Shown here: positions 1 through 5,847 of the stretch, in pieces | How positions within the stretch are numbered: position 1 is the stretch's first letter | Layout: each line of letters opens with the position of its first letter | Origin: an uncultured Bacteroides sp. | Lineage (GTDB): Bacteria > Bacteroidota > Bacteroidia > Bacteroidales > Bacteroidaceae | NCBI GenBank assembly: GCA_934716785.1 | Contig: CAKUYM010000254.1 | Span: 1 to 6,302, forward strand | Direction: 5' to 3' | DNA: 6,302 bases | The notes under the pieces: model-generated | Databases searched by the model: none | What the model was told of the DNA's origin: nothing | What the model saw: only the letters and a program-made list of their open reading frames with translations | Made by a program: the position numbers and the translations under genes

Positions 1-1080
1 ATGAGCCATCGAAACACGGCTTCCGCGTTCCTCATCACGGAATATGTAGAACACCTCCCCTTTCTCCACAACAATGCGGGGACGGGCGATAGGAATCATC
101 TTCGTTCCGCCGCCCTTCAAGGTAAAAGGAGTTTTACGGTCTGTCACCCGGCGGTGATGCCAAGCCTTGCCGTCATTCCAAACAATGCGATATTGCGGAA
201 CGTCACTGTCGGCGTCTCTCCAATACGTAGCGATATAAGGATTTCCACCCGCATCGGCACTCATGCTTGTCTGGTTTATCAGTTCGCAATTCTGCGGCAG
301 ACGGCAGGCATACTCCGCATTCGACAATTTAATCGGAAGTTCGTATCGTTCACCATTGGATTTATACCAAGTCACACCGTTATCAAACGAACGGGCGTAA
401 CAGATATCATGATTCGTTTCCACGTGCCAAGTTTCACGCCATACCCATGAAAGATGAATTGTCCCGCGTTCGTCAACATACAACTGCCAATAGGCATTCC
501 GTTTATTCTCTCCGTCAATCAGGACATCCTGCACACGTGCCCACTTATGTTCTTTCAATGAATAACGGTTCAGTACCAAATTGCCACGACCGGAAGAGCC
601 GGAGCGGTAGGCAAACAATAGGTCACCGCCCGCCAAAGGATAAAACTCCGGATAAGTGACATTTCCTTCATCAACTCCGGTCATCGGCATCTTGTCTCCC
701 AACTCCAAAGAACCGGGAGCGATGCTCCGACAATAATTCAGCTTATGCCCGTGATGGTCAAAAGAGACATGGATATAGCCCTCTCCGTCCACCATCATAC
801 TGATGACATTGTGTGCATCCTTCACATTGCCCCGGTATTGGGTGCGATGCAATGTCCATTGCTCCGAGTCCAGTCTACGTTTGCCAAGCACCAGATAACC
901 GTCAGCGTCATAATAGCTGATATACTGTTCATCTCCATGGGTAACCAAGGAATTATTTCTGAACACGGCAGTGTTGACAGAAGTACAGCTATACCCCTTT
1001 CCCACCTCAACCAGATGCTGGGAATAGCACAATGCGGGCATCAATGCTATACTGCAAAGCAGCAGTAATATACGTTTCAT
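1..1080 (-). CDS. Secreted BNR_4-family beta-propeller glycan-active enzyme (3' end beyond window)
   Basis: I translated this from the minus strand; it stays open for 360 codons to the left edge, so the C-terminus (my guess, several tens of residues) is missing. It starts MKRILLLLCS and has a Sec signal peptide with likely cleavage near CYS-QH (residues 20/21). An in-frame ATG two codons upstream (1086) is an alternative start. The body matches the BNR repeat-containing (BNR_4) family. Visible family features are SLVTHGD (44-50), YYDADGY (56-62), DAHN (88-91), SFDHHGH (106-112), YPEFY (143-147), NAYWQL (195-200), SWVWRE (211-216), ELINQTSMSAD (266-276) and a GGGTK loop (323-327). Related propeller families are PL24 and PL25 lyases, PL27 rhamnose-glucuronate lyases and GH145 rhamnosidases. 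H90 and H110 are 20 residues apart, like the His pair described in PL25; H48 could match the GH145 catalytic His. Substrate is therefore not settled, but a uronic-acid-linked glycan is likely. It follows the DUF2264 gene by 65 bp (59 bp from the alternative start), probably in one operon. Confidence 0.88.
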   Translation of the reverse strand, partial: MKRILLLLCSIALMPALCYSQHLVEVGKGYSCTSVNTAVFRNNSLVTHGDEQYISYYDADGYLVLGKRRLDSEQWTLHRTQYRGNVKDAHNVISMMVDGEGYIHVSFDHHGHKLNYCRSIAPGSLELGDKMPMTGVDEGNVTYPEFYPLAGGDLLFAYRSGSSGRGNLVLNRYSLKEHKWARVQDVLIDGENKRNAYWQLYVDERGTIHLSWVWRETWHVETNHDICYARSFDNGVTWYKSNGERYELPIKLSNAEYACRLPQNCELINQTSMSADAGGNPYIATYWRDADSDVPQYRIVWNDGKAWHHRRVTDRKTPFTLKGGGTKMIPIARPRIVVEKGEVFYIFRDEERGSRVSMAH

Positions 1081-1145
1081 GTCCATTCGCATTTATCGGA
1101 AAAAGATTTCAGTTCATTATTTATGAAAAACATCAGTGAAAAGTA

Positions 1146-2402
1146 TTAGTGAAAAGCATGGTCTTTGGGGAAATCATTTCCTTCCCATGCTTTTTTACTT
1201 GTCCAGTCCTCGGCAGGAGATGTCCAAAAAGGATGGTCGGCAGGAAGTCCGAGCGGCAGGAAGGCAAGTGACGCCATATACAAGCTACCGTTATTCGTGT
1301 ACCAGTCGGATATATTCGGCTGCTTACCATTGAATCCCAATGTCAGGAACCCCTTCTCATTGAAGTTGCGGTCATCGCCAAACATTCGTTTGATAACCGC
1401 CGTCATGGCCGCACGCACTTGTCCGTTGGGCAACTCCTCGGGCAGCCATTCTCTCCATGCCAGCAATGCCAAAGGCTGCAAAGTGCCGGTGCGATAGGTT
1501 ATAGAGCGGCCGAAAACCGGGAGTGTCCCTTCGGGAGAGATGAACCGTTCCAGAATCATTCCGAAACGTTGCATCCGCTTCTTGGCACGGTTATAATCAC
1601 AGTCCGGCATATTCCACACCTTGCTCTTTCCGGCATTAGTCATTATCTCCAGCGGCTCTATATACATAGGATGCAGCACAAAGCTGTTATAATAGTCGAA
1701 AGCAAAATCCTTTCCATCCGAATACCAGCCGTCACCGACATACCACTCTTCTACCTTACGCAATGCCGAAGCGATGCGGTAAGTATCACTCGGTGCACCC
1801 GCTTTACGCAAAAAGGCTTCTACCGTAGCAGAGAACAGCAGCCAGTTCGTATAAGGCGGATCTACCCGGCGAAGCTGTGTAAACTCGGCTATATAGCGCT
1901 GTTTTGTCACGCTGTCCAACGGCATCCACAAAACGTCATATCCTCTTATGAAACTTTCTGCGATATAAGCGGCATCTACCAAGGTCTGCCCCTCCTTTCT
2001 CCACAACAGATAATCGGGACTCTCCGGATCAACAGCCTGTGCATAACTCTTGAGCGCCCACTCGCGCAGTTGTTTCCGCCGGGCACCTTCGGCAGTATCA
2101 TCATCCGGCAATGAAATCCAAGGAGCCAGTCCCGCCATCAGACGACCGAAACACTCCATATAAGTAACCTTTTTATTTCTGCCGTCCCAAGTCGGGCTCA
2201 GTTCTACCAACATATTCTGTTGCAGCTTGCCTTCGCTCATGTTACTAAGCACAGGCTCGGCCATGCGGTACAATACTTCCGCCCACAACTCGCGGTCTGT
2301 CGGTTCTGTCACTTGTTTCTTCTTTTTAGCTGATATGTCCTGAGACGGAATCAGTAATATTGCCATAAGCAATAGTAGTACGCAATGTCTATTCAAATTC
2401 AT
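1146..2402 (-). CDS. Secreted DUF2264 protein, GH154-like (probable beta-glucuronidase)
   Basis: A 418-residue protein from the ATG at 2402. A longer reading from 2429 adds nine codons ahead of a clean signal peptide and would start inside the -7 box, so I reject it. The signal peptide is MNLNRHC followed by a Leu/Ile-rich core, with cleavage likely after DISA (residue 25), giving a periplasmic product. The rest is a full-length DUF2264 domain, an alpha/alpha barrel fold. Signature stretches are YMECFGR (81-87), NWLLFSATVEAF (186-197), GWYSDG (225-230), DYYNSFVLHPMY (236-247), GRSITYRTGTLQPLA (298-312) and DWYTNNGSLYMA (366-377). From family knowledge, DUF2264 corresponds to CAZy GH154, whose characterised members are exo-beta-glucuronidases acting on arabinogalactan side chains. 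The substrate here is an inference strengthened by the downstream BNR_4 gene. I cannot assign catalytic acids from sequence alone. Confidence 0.92.
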   Translation of the reverse strand: MNLNRHCVLLLLMAILLIPSQDISAKKKKQVTEPTDRELWAEVLYRMAEPVLSNMSEGKLQQNMLVELSPTWDGRNKKVTYMECFGRLMAGLAPWISLPDDDTAEGARRKQLREWALKSYAQAVDPESPDYLLWRKEGQTLVDAAYIAESFIRGYDVLWMPLDSVTKQRYIAEFTQLRRVDPPYTNWLLFSATVEAFLRKAGAPSDTYRIASALRKVEEWYVGDGWYSDGKDFAFDYYNSFVLHPMYIEPLEIMTNAGKSKVWNMPDCDYNRAKKRMQRFGMILERFISPEGTLPVFGRSITYRTGTLQPLALLAWREWLPEELPNGQVRAAMTAVIKRMFGDDRNFNEKGFLTLGFNGKQPNISDWYTNNGSLYMASLAFLPLGLPADHPFWTSPAEDWTSKKAWEGNDFPKDHAFH

Positions 2403-2426
2403 GGTATTATTAAGTTTTCTCGGTAG

Positions 2427-2434
2427 CAAAGATA
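2427..2434 (-). promoter_or_regulatory. Bacteroides -7 box for the DUF2264/BNR_4 operon
   Basis: On the minus strand this reads TATCTTTG, an exact fit to the Bacteroides sigma-ABfr -7 consensus TAnnTTTG. It ends about 25 bp before the DUF2264 ATG at 2402, so a short leader is expected. I see no good TTTG at the usual -33 position, which suggests an activator-dependent promoter; that fits the palindrome immediately upstream. Confidence 0.55.
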
Positions 2435-2457
2435 CTCTATACTTATAAGAGTAGAGT
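2434..2457. promoter_or_regulatory. 24-bp imperfect palindrome, candidate operator
   Basis: The outer arms ACTCTA (2434-2439) and TAGAGT (2452-2457) are perfect inverted repeats, and the centre CTTATAAG (2442-2449) is a perfect palindrome on the same axis. In all 20 of 24 positions are symmetric. It touches the -7 box and occupies the place where a -33 element would sit, so a dimeric regulator of the glycan operon could bind here. No regulator gene is visible in the window. Confidence 0.45.
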
Positions 2458-2499
2458 TCAATTTTGAGTCAAAAAAGGGATATAAAAAGACCAAAATCA

Positions 2500-2532
2500 A
2501 TAAAAAGACATGCGATAGGTCGCTAACCTCGC
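2500..2532 (-). terminator. Probable rho-independent terminator for the kptA/small-ORF transcript
   Basis: On the minus strand, GCGA-GGT (2532-2529 and 2520-2518 side by pairing) folds against ACC and TCGC with a 5-nt loop and a 2-nt bulge (hairpin 2512-2532). It is followed by a T-rich run reading TCTTTTTATT. The direction fits transcripts from kptA and the small gene. The IS630 element now lies between those genes and this terminator, about 0.8 kb from the small gene's stop. Confidence 0.45.
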
Positions 2533-2597
2533 ATAAGCACAAATCGGAGGAATTGGCACTTACACCACTCCTGTTCAAATAATTAGTTATTACACAA

Positions 2598-2628
2598 TTT
2601 ATAGTCAAAAGTAAGTAATTTGAGAATT
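2598..2628 (+). repeat. Left terminal inverted repeat of the IS630-family element
   Basis: This 31-bp stretch begins TTTATAGTCAAAAG and ends TTGAGAATT. It matches the reverse complement of 3321-3351 at 24 of 31 positions without gaps. The outermost few bases include the TA target and flanking T's, so the true repeat probably starts at 2602. Confidence 0.85.
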
Positions 2629-2650
2629 TGCAGAAAAATAGTAACCTTTG
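2619..2650 (+). promoter_or_regulatory. Transposase promoter in the left IS end
   Basis: TTTG at 2619-2622 lies 20 bp from AACCTTTG at 2643-2650, close to the Bacteroides -33/-7 arrangement (TTTG, about 19-21 bp, TAnnTTTG). The -7 box has one mismatch. The likely transcription start falls at or next to the ATG at 2655, implying a leaderless or nearly leaderless transposase mRNA. Confidence 0.5.
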
Positions 2651-2654
2651 CACC

Positions 2655-3344
2655 ATGCGTTTAAAGTTATCCATAGAAGAAAAGGCAGAACTCCGTCGCC
2701 TTCAGCGCAATGTGGTTGGAACTCCCGATTACGTTCGGATAACTTGTATCCTTATGTTTGACAACGGCCGCACTCCCAAGTCAATATCGGAAGACCTCGG
2801 CATCAGTACAGCAACAATATACCGCTATATCGGCGATTACCAATTTGGCGGTGTGGAAAATCTGTTGGAAAACCATTACAAGGGGTATTGGGGAATGCTG
2901 AGCAGTCAGCAGATATGTGCTTTGCGCAAGGAACTGAAGGAACATATTTACACAGATGCCAAAAGCGTGTCAGAATGGATACGCATAACCTTTGGCGCGT
3001 CTTACACTCCACAAGGTACGGTAGACCTTCTTAACCGTATAGGTTTCACTTATAAGAAGACAACCGAAGTTCCGTGTGAGGCCGACTCTGACAAGCAATT
3101 GAGATTTGTTGAAGAACTTGCAAGCATTCTGTCTACAAGGGAGAAGGAGGCTGTAGTTTACTATGCTGACGGCGTTCATCCTACCCATAACAGCCGCTCC
3201 ACATATGCATGGATAGAAAAGGGCGAAGAATTTAGAAGGACCATTAAATGGTTCTTTGAAAATATCGTTGAATTTAAAGAAGAGTTGGAGTCACTTCTAA
3301 CTATCAATTTCCGATTGGTGAATTCTCAACCCATTTCTTTTTAA
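2655..3344 (+). pseudogene. IS630-family transposase with in-frame internal deletion
   Basis: A 229-residue open frame from the ATG at 2655; a longer start at 2628 would overlap the inverted repeat and promoter. Residues 1-75 hold a winged/HTH DNA-binding region, with the helix-turn-helix around RTPKSISEDLGISTATIYRY (39-58). Residues about 166-190 (VVYYADGVHPTHNSRSTYAW and onward) match the first catalytic block of the IS630 DDE domain, with D172 as first Asp. From about residue 194 the sequence jumps to KWFFENIVEFKEELESLL, which in family members lies at the extreme C-terminus. The segment carrying the second Asp and the Glu (NLIE-type motif) is absent, so the product cannot catalyse transposition but may still bind the ends. 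The stop codon overlaps the right inverted repeat. Confidence 0.85.
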
Positions 3345-3351
3345 CTATAAA
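3321..3351 (-). repeat. Right terminal inverted repeat of the IS630-family element
   Basis: Inverted counterpart of 2598-2628 (24 of 31 identical on reverse complement). The TTAA at 3341-3344 inside it supplies stop codons on both strands: TAA for the transposase on the plus strand and TAA for the small membrane protein gene on the minus strand. Confidence 0.85.
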
Positions 3352-3451
3352 AGTTCTTCAACCATTTCTTACCAGATTTTGTGTTTGACCAAATCGCCAA
3401 GATAGTTCCGATAACAGCACCAACAAACATAAATAATGTTGCAAGTTCCAT
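3341..3451 (-). CDS. Small single-TM membrane protein (36 codons), last two codons supplied by the IS
   Basis: A short frame not usually called by gene finders. It encodes MELATLFMFVGAVIGTILAIW (residues 1-21, one transmembrane helix spanning roughly 4-21) followed by a basic tail, SNTKSGKKWLKNF, then YS from the IS. The ATG is 1 nt after the kptA stop (TAA-T-ATG), strongly suggesting coupled translation. The basic C-terminal tail predicts that end lies in the cytoplasm. The IS630 element sits exactly in the original stop: codon 35 would be TAA in the reconstructed pre-insertion sequence and is now TAT-AGT-TAA. I do not recognise a family. The hydrophobic-then-basic design, preserved frame and tight linkage argue that it is real, but conservation elsewhere is untested. 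Confidence 0.6.
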   Translation of the reverse strand: MELATLFMFVGAVIGTILAIWSNTKSGKKWLKNFYS

Positions 3452-3452
3452 A

Positions 3453-3968
3453 TTATTTTATATATTTTTTCGGCACTTCTGTTGTAAGCCAGATGCCATT
3501 ATGCGAGAGATAAAACTTGAAGCCATCAGAGACCATGCTTTTGCAGTCAATCTTTAACACAAAAGGCGTTCCATGTCGGCTTCCAACTTTCAACGCTGTT
3601 GTCTTATCTGTTGAAAGATGTACATAAAGCCTATCACGTCTCTGAATGCCATTTTTATAGATAGCTTCCAATGTCTTAGTTGAAGTTCCATGATAGAGGA
3701 CATTAGGAGGCAACGCTTCCTGTAACTGTACATCAACATCAATAGAATGACCTTGGCAAGCACGAATTTTTGTATGGGGGTGGTTGTATTCGTAGCGTTG
3801 CTTGTCATTCGTTTCCACTATCTCATCAAGTTCCCTTCTTGTGTATCCATGATTTTCGATGAGATCTTTGACTTCTCGCCAACCATTTTTGTCAAAGGCA
3901 TATTCTGTGTCATGCCTGAGAAGAAAAGCCAAGTGCTTACTTTTTCTTATTAATTCCTTGCTTTCCAT
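3453..3968 (-). CDS. kptA: RNA 2'-phosphotransferase, Tpt1/KptA family
   Basis: A 171-residue cytoplasmic protein, close to the usual bacterial KptA length. The family transfers an internal RNA 2'-phosphate to NAD+, giving ADP-ribose 1'',2''-cyclic phosphate and nicotinamide; in eukaryotes this finishes tRNA splicing. Visible motifs are LLRHD (16-20, with the conserved Arg-His), IRACQGHS (68-75), LYHGT (91-95, NAD-binding region), VHLSTD (116-121), GSRHG (129-133) and NGIWLTTEVP (157-166). The N-terminal part is the winged-helix-like lobe and the C-terminal part the ART-like NAD lobe. All the hallmark Arg and His residues I can recognise are present, so it looks functional. Bacteria generally lack the 2'-phosphate splice junction, so the native substrate is unknown. 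The gene stops 1 nt before the small membrane protein gene. An IS982 fragment ends a short distance upstream and may have replaced its promoter. Confidence 0.95.
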   Translation of the reverse strand: MESKELIRKSKHLAFLLRHDTEYAFDKNGWREVKDLIENHGYTRRELDEIVETNDKQRYEYNHPHTKIRACQGHSIDVDVQLQEALPPNVLYHGTSTKTLEAIYKNGIQRRDRLYVHLSTDKTTALKVGSRHGTPFVLKIDCKSMVSDGFKFYLSHNGIWLTTEVPKKYIK

Positions 3969-4054
3969 TTGCTTAATTATGTTTGATAAACTACCCCAAT
4001 TCGGGATAAGAAAACTATAAAAATGCAGTATAAAAAGTTGGTAGTCTAATAAAT

Positions 4055-4080
4055 ATTTTTCACCTATAAAGGTGAAAAAT
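4055..4080. repeat. Perfect 10-bp inverted repeat with 6-bp loop at the IS982 transposase start
   Basis: The arms ATTTTTCACC (4055-4064) and GGTGAAAAAT (4071-4080) are perfect complements around TATAAA. T's precede and A's follow the GC core, the reverse of a terminator layout. The right arm contains the GTG (4072) that opens the transposase frame, so in a read-through transcript the start would be buried in the stem. Confidence 0.6.
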
Positions 4081-4744
4081 CAAACAGTTATAAAGATATT
4101 GATTATAACTACCGACTACAAAGTTATAGAATTATTTTGTGTTATTGATGAGTTTTGCAAACATTTTGAGGCTGAAAATGCAGGAAAACTGCTTATTGGC
4201 GATGATGAAACAAAGCATAGAAGGCGTAAAGCGTCTTTGTCAGACAGTGAAATCATGACAATCCTGTTGCTTTTCCATTTTGGGTCTTTCCGCAATTTCA
4301 AACATTACTATCTGTTCTATATAAAGGGTACGCTAAAGTCTTATTTCCCCAATGCGGTTTCTTACAACCGCTTCGTCGAACTTGAAAGTCGTGTGTTCTT
4401 CCCTCTAATGTTTTTCCTGAACCTCCAAGCCTTTGGCAGATGTACAGGCATCACATTTGTTGACTCTACAATGATTCCCGTATGCCATAATCTCAGACGT
4501 TATGCCAACAAGGTGTTTAGAGGTATAGCCACTGACGGAAAGGATATCATGGGATGGTGTCATGGCTTTAAGTTTCATTTGGCATGCAACGACAGGGGGG
4601 GGAGATTATAGCATTTGTACCCACAGGGGCGAATGTCAGCGACAAAGGCCCTAATGTATTTAAAGTGTTGGCTAAACGCCTGTATGGCAAGCTGCTCACT
4701 GACAAAGGTATATTTCCCAAAAACTTTTTGACTCTCTTTTTGAG
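4072..4744 (+). pseudogene. IS982-family transposase, frameshifted and 3'-truncated
   Basis: The first frame runs from GTG 4072 to a stop at 4611. The true start may be a few codons later, since family similarity begins near VIELFCVIDEFCKHFEAENAGK (residues 18-39). The conserved TGITFVDSTMIPVCHN (125-140) carries the first catalytic Asp (D131), followed by MGWCHGFKFHLACNDRG (160-176). After a run of eight Gs (4595-4602) the family sequence continues in the other frame as EIIAFVPTGANVSDKGPNVF and then LYGKLLTDKG with the second Asp. A further one-base shift near the T run at 4725-4729 would restore NFFDSLFE. Similarity ends by about 4744, before the catalytic Glu. The gene is dead by truncation whatever the status of the G-run frameshift. 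Confidence 0.85.
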
Positions 4745-5242
4745 GAGATATCTCTTAATCGCTTCTGTAAGCATGAACTTTTCTCTATACAAATCACCGA
4801 TATAGCAATAGATGTATCTGGTGCGATTATTAAGTTTTCTTTTTTCTGCGACATCCAATGCATTAGTGTATATTGACATAGCTTTATCGTAGTCTCCTTC
4901 TGCAAAATGGAAGCGACCAAGATATATTAAGATTTGTACTTGTTCATCAGGAGTGCCGTGTGACGAGTACCAATCGTAAGCCTTTTCAAACTGATAAGTA
5001 GGCAGAAGGTCATTGAATACTTCATCTGTTACTTTCCCGGACAGCATGCACCAACGGGCAAATGTTCTGTTGTCCAGTTCTTCAGGAGATGATATACCTC
5101 TTAAGATATTCAATGCACTGTCAGGATTTGTTTCAATGATTTTCTCTATTTTATCCAACAGTTTATCTGAGTCGGACGGTTGTCTGTTGCATCCTGATAA
5201 CAAGGTTATGAACATGAGCAATATATGGATGGGGTGTTTCAT
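4568..5242 (-). pseudogene. TPR-containing lipoprotein, truncated and fused to antisense IS982 sequence
   Basis: The open frame encodes 224 residues, but only about the first 166 are native. It begins with a lipoprotein signal peptide, with lipobox LLSGC at C18 (LLSG-CNRQ). Next come an alpha-helical stretch LLDKIEKIIETNPDSALNILR (28-48), typical of Bacteroides TPR proteins, and TPR-like helices such as VQILIYLGRFHFAEGDYDKAMSIYTNALDVA (102-132) and IYCYIGDLYREKFMLTEAIKRY (144-165). From residue 166-167 on (about 4745 and below) the frame is simply the complement of the IS982 transposase. Relatives are usually several hundred residues longer, some with a C-terminal TM helix and HTH domain. Its ATG overlaps the stop of the upstream lipoprotein gene (ATGA), so translation should be coupled. 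A shortened lipoprotein may still be made. Confidence 0.82.
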
Positions 5243-5799
5243 TGGTTTGCGTTTATTGGTTCGGTAGTTGTGTAAAAAAAGAATTTGTCAATACAATAGT
5301 AAGTGTTTCCTGAAGTACTATAAAATAATAAATACAGTTTGTATTCTCCTTTGGAGAATTCCTTTTGAGGAGGTATAAAGAACTTGATCTGAATACTTCT
5401 TTGGGGAGGTATTAAATAACCAATATCATTACGTACATAATTATCGGGGTAAATTAGAGGAAACCATGAATCATCGCTTTTTTTATAGAATGAAAAGAGA
5501 CTATTAATATAAGAGATTGTATCACTGGTATTATTGGTAATTTCAGTTTTCAAGGACCCATCCTTTAAGCAAGAATCCTGTATTAAAAGACAAACTTTTA
5601 TCTGTTCATTTTTCTTTTTAGTAAACTTTTTGCCTTGTATTTGTTTTTCTTCTACAATAGTTTCTCCGGGTTGGATGGAACATTTATATCCTTTATCAAC
5701 TTTTTCTTCCACCGTGTCTTTCTTCTCTTCGCTTTTTATACATCCTGCAGATAGAATGATAAAGGCAATGCACAGCAGATATTGTTGTTTTGTTTTCAT
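5239..5799 (-). CDS. Hypothetical lipoprotein with probable Ig-like C-terminal domain
   Basis: A 186-residue protein with signal peptide MKTKQQYLLCIAFIILSAGC; the lipobox LSAGC gives lipidation at C20. The following residues IKSEEKKD are acidic and resemble Bacteroidetes lipoprotein export signals, so surface exposure is possible. A Lys/Glu-rich linker (about 22-68) leads to a beta-rich region (about 65-180). It contains LKTEITNNTSDTISYIN (82-98), IPPQRSIQIKFFIPP (129-143) and GEYKLYLLFYS (151-161), a pattern like Ig-like sandwich domains in other bacterial lipoproteins; the fold call is inference. I do not recognise a named family. The stop overlaps the TPR gene start by 4 nt. The -7 box at 5821-5828 lies upstream. 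Confidence 0.85.
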   Translation of the reverse strand: MKTKQQYLLCIAFIILSAGCIKSEEKKDTVEEKVDKGYKCSIQPGETIVEEKQIQGKKFTKKKNEQIKVCLLIQDSCLKDGSLKTEITNNTSDTISYINSLFSFYKKSDDSWFPLIYPDNYVRNDIGYLIPPQRSIQIKFFIPPQKEFSKGEYKLYLLFYSTSGNTYYCIDKFFFYTTTEPINANQ

Positions 5800-5820
5800 G
5801 GCTTTTTATTTAGATAATTG

Positions 5821-5828
5821 CAAATCTA
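5821..5828 (-). promoter_or_regulatory. Bacteroides -7 box for the lipoprotein/TPR operon
   Basis: Reads TAGATTTG on the minus strand, an exact TAnnTTTG match, 21 bp before the ATG at 5799. The best upstream candidate for -33 is a weak GTTG about 22 bp away. The leader would be about 15 nt. Confidence 0.6.
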
Positions 5829-5847
5829 CTGATTTCCATTGCAATAG

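Larger units (their letters stand above)
2602..3347 (+). mobile_element. IS630-family insertion element, internally deleted, both ends intact
   Basis: A 746-bp element bounded by matching terminal inverted repeats and flanked by TA on each side (2600-2601 and 3348-3349), the TA target duplication expected of IS630/Tc1/mariner transposons. It encodes only a shortened transposase. Intact family members with a roughly 350-residue transposase would be well over 1 kb, so about 0.35-0.4 kb of the middle seems to be missing. As both ends survive, it could in principle be moved in trans by a full-length relative elsewhere in the genome. Removing it and one TA restores a plausible ancestral sequence in which the adjacent small gene ends in TAA. 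Confidence 0.85.
3990..4745 (+). mobile_element. IS982-family element, 3' end lost
   Basis: The element is recognised from its transposase. The left boundary is uncertain: ACTACCCC at 3990 is my candidate tip, because the leader from there to the coding start has a normal length for this family, but the right end is missing so no matching inverted repeat can be shown. Transposase similarity stops around 4744, where minus-strand TPR-gene sequence begins. The missing piece includes the last third of the transposase and the right inverted repeat, so the element is immobile. If the left boundary is right, insertion was 22 bp upstream of the kptA start. Confidence 0.65.

Noticed and set aside
1..450. 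Plus-strand open frame at the left edge, and similar plus-strand frames at 447-1068 and 1419-2114
   Set aside because: These are antisense to the well-supported BNR_4 and DUF2264 coding sequences and show no family resemblance.
1135..1156. Direct repeat AGTGAAAAG twice, 13 bp apart, around the DUF2264 stop codon
   Set aside because: A short local duplication or chance; it does not alter the coding frame and no mechanism is suggested.
2399..2674. 91-codon minus-strand open frame
   Set aside because: It crosses the left IS boundary, the terminator and the DUF2264 promoter, so it cannot be an ancestral gene; low-complexity hydrophobic translation.
3978..4025. Outward promoter from the IS982 end towards kptA
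   Set aside because: The closest -7 match (TAGTTTTC on the minus strand) lacks the final G and has no convincing -33 element; not strong enough to list.
4055..4080. Rho-independent terminator
   Set aside because: T's lie before and A's after the stem on both strands, the opposite of a terminator's order.
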